Shown piece by piece: positions 35,501 through 46,597 of a DNA stretch of 64,000 nt (position 1 is its first letter; each line of letters opens with the position of its first letter). The stretch is from Mytilinidion resinicola (lineage: Eukaryota; Ascomycota; Dothideomycetes; Mytilinidiales; Mytilinidiaceae): positions 1,531,886 to 1,595,885 of the forward strand of contig NW_022985437.1 in the NCBI RefSeq assembly GCF_010093595.1. The letters run 5' to 3'. The notes under the pieces were generated by a model. The model ran no database searches. It was not told where the DNA came from and saw only the letters and a list, made by a program, of their open reading frames with translations. Both the position numbers and the translations under genes were made by a program.

Positions 35501-35846
35501 GGAGTGGAAGCGGGAAAGCATGAGACTCGAGGGCGAGGCGAGGCGAAAGAGAGGTGGAGGTGATGAATTCGAAGAAGTTTTTGAGAAGGTAGGTAAAGAG
35601 ACTCCGGCGGAGGAGGCAAAGAGGAAGGAAAAGATGAAAGAGAAGCTGGTCAAGAGGGACTTCTTTGGACGAGCTATTGTTGCGAAGCCAGTTCCTGCGA
35701 ATGGCATCGTGGAGGCGGTGAAGAGGACTAGGGAAGAGAAGGCGGCGGATGAGAAGGAGGGGAGGGTGTGGATCAGTTTCCATGAGGGGTTCTCGAATGC
35801 GGTCAGGAAGCCTATCACGATTGAGGAGCTGATGAGGGGTTTGTAG
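32509..35846 (+). CDS. CTF18: Ctf18, alternative clamp-loader large subunit
   Basis: Large AAA+ subunit of the Ctf18-Dcc1-Ctf8 RFC complex, which loads PCNA and supports sister-chromatid cohesion. Exons 32509-32743, 32796-34745, 34795-35846 give 1078 aa. The first intron (32744-32795, GTACAC..CTAG with CTAAT branch) connects SSFDPAIHLHSELDAYD..NYII to DSPLRAPRTFLPS; without it the gene would seem to start at 32897. Core motifs: NRKTLMWTEKYRARKFTDLVGDE, Walker A GPPGLGKT (400-407), EINASDERS, Walker B VVVDEVDG (about 469-476), ICNDVYHPSLRPLR and the C-terminal Ctf18 region DDTFLSKPNAAYEWLSFHD. The last intron is 49 nt (34746-34794). The tail ends in a conserved-looking WISFHEGFSNAVRKPITIEEL. 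Confidence 0.92.
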
Positions 35847-36231
35847 ATATATGGGTGCGGCATTTCAGCATCGTGGCCTCGGCTTTGAAGCGTTTATGTT
35901 AGTTGATGTCATGTCATAGGTTTAAGAGAACTGTTTTTGGTCCTCGATTTGCAAGACATTTCCCCACCAGAAAGCGCTATCAATGTTTCGTATCGCCCTG
36001 GTACCTGACTAGAGATTGATCAAAGCATGAACATTTGAACCGGTGAAGGTAGTCTAGTCCATCCAGGAATTCTTATTAATCTACGTTATCAAACACAGCC
36101 CAGGGTATATTCGCATTATTCGCCCTCGACAGACTCCAAACCACCCTCAAAGATGAACCAAGAACCCAGCCCAGTACTAATCAAGTACTATATATAGTAC
36201 ACATCGCATCCTTGACAGCCTCGGGGCTCGC
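35847..36231. other. Short convergent intergenic region
   Basis: 385 bp holding the 3' ends of CTF18 and the oxygenase-like gene. Nothing else seen. Confidence 0.4.
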
Positions 36232-39200
36232 TCAATCATCGCCAGTCAGATCCACAAAATCATCCTCGGCTTTCCGCTTCAGCGATCCAGATCCCTGGTT
36301 CGGCGCGTTCAAGACGTTCGCGATCGCCATTGGCGTCTGCGACGTCCTGCCAGGAACCACGTTTCCGGAGACAGGGCCCAGAGCAAATGTCCCAAGCCCC
36401 GATCCCGTCGCATCTCTAGGCTGCCCAGAAACCATCCATGGATACTTCTCCTTTCCTCCGCCGAGCCCTGAATTGAGCCGCGAGCCCTGCAACTGCGGTA
36501 GCTGAGCTTGGGCTCGGGCAGGTCCCCCAGAATACTTGAGTCGAATCGCTCTGAGCTGCATGATGCTATCATAGCTATCTCCCAGCGCCTCTTTCAGCTC
36601 GAGCTCTCCGAGTCCTTTGATCTTAGTCTTAGCGAGCTTGACGCGCTGCTTCCATGCGGCCAAGAGCTCTTCATGACCTCGGTTCGTCTTTGTAACCACC
36701 AGCGTGTATGGAATGCCCATGCGCTCTGTCTCGCGCTTGCAGTGGCTCGCGCTCAGCTGTCGGTCAAGGTGATTTCGGCGCTTTTCGTTCAGGGAGAAGC
36801 GGCCCTCTTGTGCATTTGGGTTGCTCAGGAACCGGTTGAGGGAGATACAGTCTTCGCACCAATGGGTAACGGTAGGACGGGCCCAGTCTTGCGGTTTGCG
36901 GGGCTCATGACTGACGAAGTGAGTGAGATAGTTTAAGAGCGTTATGCGGAATACTTCCTGAGTATGCGTAGAGCCAAGGGAGATGGAGAATCTTGGGAGG
37001 AGAGAGGTCAAAAGATATAGGAGAGGAATGACGAGCGTGTTGTATTCTTCCCGTTTGACCGAAGCGGTTGAAAAGGCCGTGAGAATGGCTTGCACATCAT
37101 CATGGAATGATAGTGCGAAGCAGTGTTCAAGGAAGTCGTGGAGTTCTTGCGCCGAGATGGACGGAGGGGCATCAACTATTTTCCCGTGTGGAGATGCGGG
37201 CTCATAAGCTGTCCGTTGGCGTTTGTTTACTGAAGATGTCTCGTCTTGGTCTGCGACGAGAACGAAGTTCTTTCCTATCAGTGGCACTAGCTTCTTGAAT
37301 ATCGCTAGAGTCTCGTCTTCCGATATAGCGTCTTCTGCAACATTACATACAGCGTTAATAAAAGCAATGACGAACGGCGTCCGGCTAATGTGGCGCTCAA
37401 CGACGGGAATGATCCTTGAGTACTTTGTTAGACATGATACTAAATACTTCGTACCGAGATTGAACTTACTTGTCATTGAGGTATTGAGAGACGCTGTCCT
37501 GAGCCAACGCAACTTCTAGCAAAGGTCCTGCGTCAAGTATGGACACTGTTTGAACATCCTCTAGGAAGTTCTCGAGCTCTTCCATGACCCACGCAGTGAG
37601 TCCGGATTCTTGATTGCGGTGCAGCGACTCGTTCGTGAAACTTCCTCCGAGAAAGTTGCGAAAGGCGTTGACATGAAGATGTATCTCAACGTAATGGGCG
37701 TTGCAGCGATTGAGACTAAGAATCAGAAATTAGTATAAGAAGAAATTTCTGTAAGGGGTAACTAACCCTGGCTTCATGTCTGCAAGACTGATCCAATCAA
37801 GCGCTTTCCCCATTTCAAGGAAGATTTCCGGGGGCGTACGAATCTGATAGCAATCGAAAGCTTTCGCGAAGATGTTAAGGTCAACCAAAGCCAGGCTCGC
37901 CTTGACTACACAGCTGATGACGCTGTCGGAAAACATCTCGTAGGTCCGTACTTGTCCATCCTTCTTACAATCGGTGTTTTTGGATAAAACAAGCTGGCAA
38001 GCGCTCCGGAGACCCTCTTTGATGGTTTGTGCCATCGGATCTTTTGCGAACTGACTGGCCAGGTACTCAATAAGACTAGCTATGCCACCATCTTTGTTGA
38101 GACGATAGCCTCTAGAGTTCTTGAAGGGTCCCATGAGGAAATCTATTGCACGGTGTCGCGGGATGATAACGACTGCCTAGTTGGGTAGTCAGCCACGTAA
38201 CCAGAAGTAGACTCAGAGGTAAGTAATACCGTCTTCCTGTACCAGTGCCTAGCACTCGCCCCTGAATTCCCTGTGAAACCTTCGTAGTCTTCCTCGTCTG
38301 GATCAGCACCTTCAAATGCTTTGTCTTGAATGATCTCCGTAGCATTAATATTGATGTCCTCCATGACCTGCATACCCTGAAGGTCCATGAGACTCTTGAT
38401 AGCGTAGTCATCCTCATAGATGTCCGTAAGATCATGGTACTGGCCATCTCCTCTACTCTCATCGCCCTCATCGTCCTCGTCACCGTAGTAGTTTCCATAT
38501 CGACCCCGCCGGCGATCGTACTCATCATAGTCATACTCCACTCCGCCGTACATCTGTCGTTCAAGTGCTGCGAGAAAGATCGAAAACCCGTTGGCTTCAC
38601 AGGCCTGCTTTAGCGCCATAACGCGGCCAAGATCCTGACTCTTCAGAAGGTCCATCTTCAGGTTTGCTTCGGTGTATTTGTGCTCCAAGACATATATGAG
38701 CTCGCCAAAGTCGTTCGTCAACGTGCTCGTGTGGTGGGATTTCCATAGGCCGACCGTGTTTCGGAGAATGCTAGACTCGTACCTCAGCGTAGAGAGATCA
38801 GCGCGTGAGCCTTTTCGAACGAGATTGTACGTGAGGACCCATCTGTATCCTGAAGTGATCTCTTGCACCTATAGCACATAAAAGATCAGTGAACCATCTC
38901 CATTGTAGAGCAGAAAATTTGCTGACCTCATGGATAACATCAGAGTACCACCAAAGGTAGCAATGATCCACCTTCGACGTCGCATACGCCTTCTTCTCGC
39001 TCAAATGCTTCAACCTCACCTCGCCCCCAGTATGCGGCGACGGCAAGCAAATAACCATCGTGCCAAACATTCCGGGCGCTTTCTCGCTGCTACTTCTCAT
39101 TAGCAGCCTATCTCAAGAGACCAGAGGGAAGAATGCACGGAAGAAGCCTAGCCCAAGCACTTACTCCTGGTGCGCCTTGAAATGAGCTCCCTTCTCATAA

Positions 39201-39586
39201 AGCAACATCTTATACAACTCCGCCCCGACCTCTCCCTCCCTCACCCCAATCTGCCTCGCAACATCCTTCACAGCGTCCTTTACCACTCCCTCCCACTCCG
39301 CATTGCGAATCTCAAACGCATCATGTCCAAGTTCCCATGTCTTCCTTACACTTTCATCCACAACCGTCGCCTCTCCTTTCCCAAACGGAGCCTGATGGCT
39401 AGCTTGCACAATAACGCGCGCATCGTGTTCGTTCAAAGGCAGCGCAATGGGTCCGTGCTGTCCCACCCATATGTGCGGATCGGCGAATTGAGGGATCTTC
39501 GCGGCCGAAGCAAAGGGGCCCGGGGCGCCGATGTCATCTAAACCTTTACGCAGCGTAGCCTTGATGTTGCTGCTGATAGGGTCCAT
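36232..39586 (-). CDS. 2OG-Fe(II) oxygenase superfamily protein, large fungal type
   Basis: Predicted Fe(II)/2-oxoglutarate dioxygenase of a fungus-specific family; substrate unknown. Six exons: 39165-39586, 38927-39089, 38230-38868, 37767-38176, 37470-37715, 36232-37414, giving 1020 aa. The dioxygenase core lies in the first 210 residues: the first splice creates HFKAHQDSEKAPGMFGT with the HxD pair at His139/Asp141; the distal His194 is in WWYSDVIHEV and a 2OG-binding Arg is probably Arg204 in SGYRWVLTYNL. Then comes an unusual Tyr/Asp/Glu/Arg-rich insert (YDYDEYDRRRGRYGNYYGDED), followed by VVIIPRHRAIDFL and a long helical C-terminal half. The extreme C-terminus, LKRKAEDDFVDLTGDD, looks like a basic patch plus a SUMO-interaction motif. 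Nuclear location is inference. Confidence 0.82.
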
Positions 39587-40032
39587 TCTGTATGATGGGA
39601 TGAAGTTGGCTGAGATGGACAACGGGAAGATGCGAGGGCGGGAGATTGGGATACGCGTAGTGATCACGCTAACGACGCCAGCACACGTGCTGACTTAGTG
39701 GCTTTGTCATTCACCATTTGGAAAACGGGCTCTAGCATGGAGTGATGATACGTATCTTCTTACAACGATAGAGTTAATTTTTTAGGCTAGGAGTACTATG
39801 AAGTCTCGAAATCCAATCATTTGAGCCAAAAGGCCGAGATGAATGATTTAACATCCAGAACGCACAATTTATAATCGCTCCTGCACCGCCAAAAGCAATT
39901 CAAAAATAAAATCAGTATACACTCAGGCCTGCTCCAGTACAAGAAGGTGGTGCTAGAGTATTCCAACATGGGTCTCTCTCTTGCTAGACAATAGGGCGCT
40001 AGTAGCACCGTGCAGACAGCCAAAGATAATAC
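39587..40032. other. Promoter region of the oxygenase-like gene
   Basis: 446 bp; a CACGTG at 39684-39689 in an almost palindromic CAGCACACGTGCTG lies about 100 bp upstream of the start. The distal part is the 3' flank of the next minus-strand gene. Confidence 0.45.
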
Positions 40033-43000
40033 TCACAGATCGCCTCCGTTCTCATCTCTTTTTCTCTTTTCTCCAACACTGACTGCATAGGGTGGCAATC
40101 TCGGTTCAAGGCCCATCATTGCCATGTTTGCAGGGAAAGACGGTTGTGGGCGTACTGGTGACGGGGAAACTGGAGCCTCTCGAACGAAATAGTATGAGTT
40201 TTGAGGGGCATGATGCGGATACTGCTGGTATGGATTGCTTGATGATGGCACATGCTTGCCAGCGGGTCCAACGCTAGACATCCGTCCAGCAATACCATTC
40301 TGGTCCCGAAGTGCTGGGTCTATGTTTGACTCGCTAGTCTGCTGCTTTTGCATTTCGCGTAGGAGCCATGCATCTGAGATCTTCTTTTCCATCTCCAATC
40401 TCTTCTTCATTGCACTAGGGCTCTCTTTCTTCTCTTTCTTAGACCGCTTGTTAGAACCTTCGGGGCTACTGCCGGTACCAGATGTACCACTACCCGAATG
40501 ACCACTTGAAGAACTGCTAGATGCGTTGCGTTGGTGATGCGGAGTCGCTGGACGTTGGGTCTGCATTGGATTGCTTATCCAGACCTGCCCTGGTCTTGGT
40601 TCGCCTTGAGGGGCAGATTGCATACTAAGCGGGGGTGTAGGTCTATGAAGAGATGGAGCTGCTGGTGTGAGAGAGGCTTGAAAGCTTTGACTACCGGGCG
40701 TGGCTTGAACTCTATGAGTATCTTGAGTAGTTGGCGTGGCATAAGCTCTTTGACTATTTGATGTGATTTGTACTCTCTGAACTGTTGGTGTGGCGGTAGC
40801 AAATCGCTGTTCGGCTAAGGCCATCTGTGCGGAACCTGACTTGAGAGAAGTAGGAGAAATTCGAGGCTGTCCGTTAGGAAGAGGCGCGGCGTTGTTGAGA
40901 TTCTGCTGGTGCTGAGCTATAGCTCGAGCAAGTGCAGGATCATCGCCAAGAGAGAAATTCTTGAGCTCGAGATCAGAAAAGGTTCGGGCATTGCCAACTA
41001 CCCCTTGATAGGAAGTTAAGCGATGTGAGAAACCTTCCCCATTGCCAACAGGAAGATATATGAACTGTGTATTAGGAGAAGCATGCATGTTGACAGACTT
41101 CTGTTGGATCTGGGATAATGTCTGAGCAGATTTGGGGTTCGCCTCGTAGACAGGTACTTGCTCCCCTTCGGGAGCAGCTCGAGCATTATTGAGCCTCTGT
41201 TCATGCTGGGCGACTGCAAGAGCCACCGTTCTTGGATCCATGTTCGGCGGAAAATTGAACGGGGAACCAGTAGGAAGATTTTGAGTGTTGCTACTAGACC
41301 TTCGTTGTTGGTGAGACATAGAAGCAAATCTTGGATCCAGTTTCTGAGGGGAAACTACAGAGTGACTGCTAAGAAGATTATGTGGCTCGCTAAGCCTTTG
41401 TTGATGCTGAGCCAATACAGCAGCAAATTTTGGATCGATTGCCTGCGGAAAGCTGAATGGGTGATTATTACGAACGTTTGGAGCGTTGCTAGGTCCCCGT
41501 TGTTGCTGAGACAGAGAGACCAATCTTGGGTCGATCTGTTGAAGAGAACCCGAAAGGCGGTCATCAGAAGGGGTTTGAGCGTTGCTAAGCCTCTGTTGAT
41601 ACTGAGCCAATGCACGGGTAGAAAGTCTTGAATCGACCTCTCGAGGAGAATCAAACGGGTGACTACCAGGAATGTTGGGAGCATTACTTGGTCTCTGGTG
41701 GTGCTGAGACAAGGACGCAAGGCTCTGGTCCACGACCTCAAGAGAAGCCGAGAAGTGAGTGTTACGAGGATTCTGAGTATCGCTAGACCTCCATTGTTGC
41801 TGCAACAGAAGACCAAATTGTGGATCGCTTTGAGGAGAGACACCCAAAGCGTGACCGTTAGGAAAGTTTTGAGTATCATTAGGCGCTCGTTGCTGCTGAG
41901 AAATAACTTGGGTTGGGTGCGGACTGTGGCCAGGAGGAGGATTTTGGGTCTGTCCATCAAGAGAGGAATGAGGGTCATGGGCTTTCCGTTGCTGCGCAAG
42001 TAGTTTCTGAATGACTTGCGGATCACGAGCATAAGGTGACAACAAGGAAGACGCACTTATTCCATTCAAGGGAGCTGGCGTAGTTTCCATATTTCGTCGG
42101 TGCTGATCCATCGCGTGAGGATTGCTGGGGTATTCAATCTTTGGCAGATAGGGAGGATTGACATTGAAGGCTTTCCTAGACGCAATAATCTTATCGACGT
42201 ATTGCTGTGCTTTAGCTTCAGGGATGCCCGGATAGAGACTGTAGATGTGGTTCATGATAGCGGTACACACACGAGGAGAAACCTTACGGTTATTCAAATC
42301 GAGTGCTTTCGGTGGAGTAGAATCTGGTCGTCGACGGTTGAACAAAGCTGATTGAGGTGAAACCATTACAGCAGGAGGAGCGCGGAACGGCTGATTCTGC
42401 GGGTACGATAACTGCGCACTAGGGGATGTGTGATTGTTGGAAGCCGATGGTGGATTGGGTGGGAAATCCAAGGCTCTTGGAGATGGCTGGCCCAATCCAG
42501 CAGGATCGTGAGTTTGGTTCAGGTGTTGTGGCGCTTGATTTAGGCTGGGTGTGGAAGCGAGCGTAGTAGCAATGCTCTGGCATAGCTTGCTCGGTTCCTG
42601 CAACGCAGAAGTCGGCGTATCATTGGATAATGCAAGACGAGATTGAGCTGCTTCGAATTGCTCTGCTCCAAGCCTGTTCTCCTTGGTCTTTTCATCCTTC
42701 GGAAGTGGCTGGGCCCTAGTGAAGCCCGGTGCTTCGGACTTCTTGTTTTTGATATTGCCATTTTTTGGATGCGGCTGCTCTCCCATGGATTCTAATGCTG
42801 CAGGCGCGTTTCGCTCGTTGTGATCATCATCCCCGAAGCCCGAGTCCCTTCGAGCCTCCCTGGGTTGTGAAGTAGGCGGCTGCGAGGAATCGGTGCCCCT
42901 CTTTATCGATGTCAGCAGCAGTTCTGGTTGTGATTTTCCGAATCAGCTTACATCTGCAGCCATACCATGCCCTGTAGATTCATCGTCCTCATCTCCTTGA

Positions 43001-44138
43001 CGCAGCACAGTCGCCTCACCAGTGGAATCGCCATCCTCGACGCCCAACAGCCCCAGCAGACTGAAGGGCAGCTTCTCCTGATTTAGGAAGTTGTATGCCC
43101 TTTTCAGTTCGCCCGGCGGGGCTTCCTCAGGGTCGATTGGTTCATTCGGATGGTCAAGCTTCCATTTGGTAATGTGAGGAGGTATGGTATCGTCACCCAG
43201 CTCCAAGGCCTCAACCCGAAATCGGTCGATGTCTTCGAGCTCGAGGTTGAGAATGGCTTGAACGGCATGAGTAGAGGAAATGTACGTTTGCTGGCCCTCT
43301 TGAATTATTTGAGTGATTATCTCCCATCGTAGGCTAGGCCAGAGGCTGGCGAAGGCAATCTAAAGGCTGTCAGAAATTTTCTCTGGGGGGCAGTGTACCA
43401 ACAGGAGGCAGCCAAAATTCTCTTGTGCTGAAAATTGGGAAGCAGGAGTCATACCTTCGGTTGCTCTTCAAGATCGGAGTCTTCCATGTCCAGATGGCCA
43501 TTATCGTCGCTGTCGTCGCTGGTGCCTACGCTTGCGAACGATTCTCTCCATTTATTAGTCTGTCCACTGCTGCGCTCCCACACCAATCTCTCAATACCGT
43601 GCGAGCCTTCCACCGTTTGGGGCCCAAGACGAGGCTCATCCATTTGCAATGATGGGAAAGCTTCAGTTAATCGTGGTGGCGTATTGCGAGGAGTAGAGCT
43701 CCGGTTGTGGTTTCTCCTCGTCGTCCTGTTGTGGGCAGCGGTGCGGCGAAGGTCAGCGCGGCCGTTCGCGCGATCAATCGCCATGGCTGGATCGTCGTTC
43801 AGGAAGGAGGGTTCGGCAGATGTAAAGAGCTGTGAAGTTGATGAGGTCGGGTGGCGGCGCGATGATGCGCGACGGAATGACGCTGCCGCAGAATCAGCGT
43901 TCAGAAGTCGGACTCTCGGTCGGCCTCTTGGTGGGCGAGGAGGATTCGTGTAGTTATGTGAGTCAGCGGTGCCGTGTTGAAGTTCAGTAGCTGTGTCGCC
44001 GTCGACTTGAGACGCGCGGTCTGAGTCGGATTCCGCTGAAGGTTCGAAGTCGTCGTCCGGTTCGCTGGATGCGTTCTGCCAGGAGCCTGTGCTGCTGTCG
44101 AACACACGTGGTGGACGGATGGATGCGCGAAGCTGCAT
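40033..44138 (-). CDS. Large Q/N/S-rich protein with degenerate tandem repeats, function unknown
   Basis: I do not recognise this protein. Exons 43455-44138, 42952-43359, 40033-42900 give 1319 aa. N-terminus (1-230): disordered, acidic and Arg-rich with RRPRRNHNR-like patches. Residues about 229-330: the only globular-looking part, with SLWPSLRWEIITQIIQE and ELEDIDRFRVEALELGDD. From about 660 to 1040, roughly ten imperfect 36-39 residue repeats share a DPR..(A/S)..QHQQR.SNA.N..P core. The C-terminus has a Ser/Gly run, RSKKEKKESPSAMKKRLEMEKKI-type basic helix and ends RKRDENGGDL. Composition and basic stretches suggest a nuclear regulator (inference). The second intron (42901-42951) ends AAAG. 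A strong GTGAGT overlaps the stop codon, so a further 3' exon is possible. Confidence 0.75.
40870..42010. repeat. Coding tandem repeat, about ten degenerate units of 108-117 bp
   Basis: Within the third exon of the Q/N-rich gene; each unit encodes a DPR-x-QQQR-x-SN-x core spaced 36-39 codons apart. Units are diverged, so this is an old expansion rather than a recent minisatellite. Confidence 0.7.
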
Positions 44139-44815
44139 TTTAGCAGTTCATGACGAAGAAAGCCGTGGAAATGTCTGGTGAAAGCTATTGTGCAAGAGCT
44201 ATTGTTCGCGAGCCTATTCAGATGCCAACAGTAGCACCCGATGTGGTTTGCTGATAACGATGGCAACGCACGCCAGATCGCAGGAAACAGAGAGCAGTAG
44301 GACTGCGCATCCACGGAGGAATGGTAAAAGGTAAGGAGAGAGAGTGATAAAGCGCACGAGGAAGGAGTCGATATGGTGGCTGGGAGACGGCCAGACGGCT
44401 GACGTAACCTTGAATGCGAACGGATTTCACTTGGAGGTCCTGGCACGGTCACGCGGGGAACGACTACAATTTAATGAGAAATGGCCCGTTGATAGGCATC
44501 TTGTCGTCCTAGGGTGCCTCCGCGAGCACCTGTCTTCTAGCTAGAAAACAGCCCCCATCCAGTGAAGCATTCGCCAGTTGATGAAGCACCAAAGCGCCTC
44601 CGGCGCGTGAAGCGTAACGACAGCAAGAGATGTTGCTACCTACTGCAGTGATTCTGCCCATGTAGCCCGCCTAGATCAAAGTCTTCCCAGATGCCATCCA
44701 TTATAACATCAAAACGCCCCAACGCCACGCTTCTAGCGCCAATCATAAAATGCAAGGGTATCATGTTTTTCATGCTCAGCAGCCTTCCAAACTTCTAGAG
44801 ATCACGATAGGGCCG
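44139..44815. other. Intergenic region upstream of the Q/N-rich gene
   Basis: 677 bp between its start and the stop of the STYX-like gene. No supported element. Confidence 0.4.
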
Positions 44816-45778
44816 CTATCGCACGTCTTGAAAGGGTGCAGCTTCCCTTGCACGAAACCTCGCATCGTCAGAAGACCATTCCGCATCTTCCATCTCCATG
44901 TCATCATCGTAAGAATCGTCAAGGCTCCTTTTGTGTCGGATGCTGCCGCTTCTGTCTCCCGCAATGCTCTCAGCAACCTGTCCTCGGAAAACTTCCGGCT
45001 CTAAAAGACCGTAGCTGGCCTTAGCAACCGACCTTTGGGCGAGCAGAATATCCCAGTACGACTGCAAAAGGTTCTTGAGGGTATCATCGAAGTTTACGCA
45101 AAAGCGTTGCGCTTGGCATATCTGGATGGCTTTAATGTAATCGATATTGCCTAGCATCTCCATCAGGTACGCCGCAACGATGGCCGCGGATTTTTCATTT
45201 CCAGATTCGCAGAAGACAAAGACTTTGCCTAGTCTTGGGTTACTCTGATCTGAAGTGAATATGGAGGAGAGATGTTCGTTGATGAGTCGCGTAGCGCGCG
45301 GGAAAGTAGATATGAGAGTATGGTAATCGGGAACCTCCAGCGTTGCAGTATGAATCCCAGCTTCTTCGGCAGCTTTGAAAGCGCCAACCATACCCGTAGC
45401 TCTCGGCCGGATTGCCAATATCATTGTGATTCCCTCGTTTTGCAGAAACGTCATATCCTTCGCGGCAACCATTGGTCCAAGGAAGATGAACGGCAGCACC
45501 ATCTGTGCTTGCCGACGGCGTTCATAAGACCAGTCTATCAGTGAATTCCGCGACACGACGCTGCTGAAGTCGACGCTGTTGAGGAAGCTAACATCGACGT
45601 CGCCAGCACTTCGCTGGGAGGGACGATCGATCTCGACCTCAGGGAGCTCATTGGCGAGGGTGGGAGGAGGAATGACAATTCGAGGAGGGGTGGGGAGTCG
45701 ATAGACATATTCGTGGTGCCGTCTATGAAGTAAACTCCGGTCGGACATGGTAGCTTCTTCGTGAACAGCTTGCATCAT
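44816..45778 (-). CDS. STYX-like dual-specificity (pseudo)phosphatase
   Basis: Single-exon protein of 320 aa (310 from the ACCATGT-context start at 45748). Residues about 85-240 form a dual-specificity phosphatase fold: MVLPFIFLGPMVAAKDMTFL, then GITMILAIRP, and the signature loop VFVFCESGNEKSAAIVAAYLM. In active enzymes the loop is HCxxGxxRS; here His is Phe and the invariant Arg is Lys while Cys is kept. This points to an inactive or strongly altered phosphatase that may still bind phosphopeptides, like STYX (family knowledge; role here inferred). The N-terminal 80 residues are Pro-rich; the C-terminus contains a basic HKR patch and an acidic DDSYDDDMEMEDAE stretch. Confidence 0.85.
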   Translation of the reverse strand: MMQAVHEEATMSDRSLLHRRHHEYVYRLPTPPRIVIPPPTLANELPEVEIDRPSQRSAGDVDVSFLNSVDFSSVVSRNSLIDWSYERRRQAQMVLPFIFLGPMVAAKDMTFLQNEGITMILAIRPRATGMVGAFKAAEEAGIHTATLEVPDYHTLISTFPRATRLINEHLSSIFTSDQSNPRLGKVFVFCESGNEKSAAIVAAYLMEMLGNIDYIKAIQICQAQRFCVNFDDTLKNLLQSYWDILLAQRSVAKASYGLLEPEVFRGQVAESIAGDRSGSIRHKRSLDDSYDDDMEMEDAEWSSDDARFRAREAAPFQDVR

Positions 45779-46597
45779 AGTGGACCGGCTGAAGAGAAAG
45801 TGGTAGATTTGTCGTCGAGACGCGTGCTGCTTAAGTAGATGAGAGCTGGGGCAAGGAGCGAGTCGCCGTCGTGCCCGTCAAGGGACGATAGAGTGGTAGT
45901 CGCGAGAGACGGTCAAGGCATCCTCATGCTCCAGGCAACAAAGCCCAACTGGGACAAGGCCAGGTGAGGCTGATGGTGCTATATAGGATTGGTCTAACTG
46001 CAGCGTGAAGGTGAGGTTGGAGGTACAATAAAGAGGGAAAGGAGTGCGTGAATAAAGAGTACTGAAGTCGACGCCGTGGTGCCGGCAGCCATCATCGACG
46101 TCTTCCGTCAGAAGCTCCAAGGAGCGCGCTAGAGAGCTTTAGTAATGTGTGATCACGTGAAGATAAAGCAGCCCTCAAGCAAAGACGCAAGACAACCTTT
46201 CATCAAAAATTGCCATGTCACCATCCAGAGCATACGCTCGCGGTCCAGAGTTGAGGCACAGGAGGTGATCATGGTTCAAAGACATCATGCTCTTCAGCCC
46301 TTTCCTCACACCTCACTTTAACAGTGTACAGTTCCACCAGCCAATTAACAAAGGAAGTGTAACGCCGATAACGTCTTTTTACTTGGCCTCCCGCATGGCA
46401 CTAGGTCTTACTATCTGCATGTCCGAAGTAAGGTAGCAAGGTGCCACAGGTGCTACCACTACCTAGTCCAAGTATATATAAGCCGTTCGCACTGCAGAGT
46501 CAATCATATGGAGTGCGTCGATAATTACCAGCCGTTTCTTAGTCGCTTCAGTTTTCTATGCAAAGTATCTACTACCATCTGTTCGTTGACGTAAGAG
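45779..46597. other. Divergent intergenic region STYX-like / GNAT
   Basis: 819 bp. It contains CACGTG (46154-46159, within TGATCACGTGA) and a small hairpin-forming GGTAGCA/TGCTACC pair near 46430-46465. No gene is supported. Confidence 0.4.
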
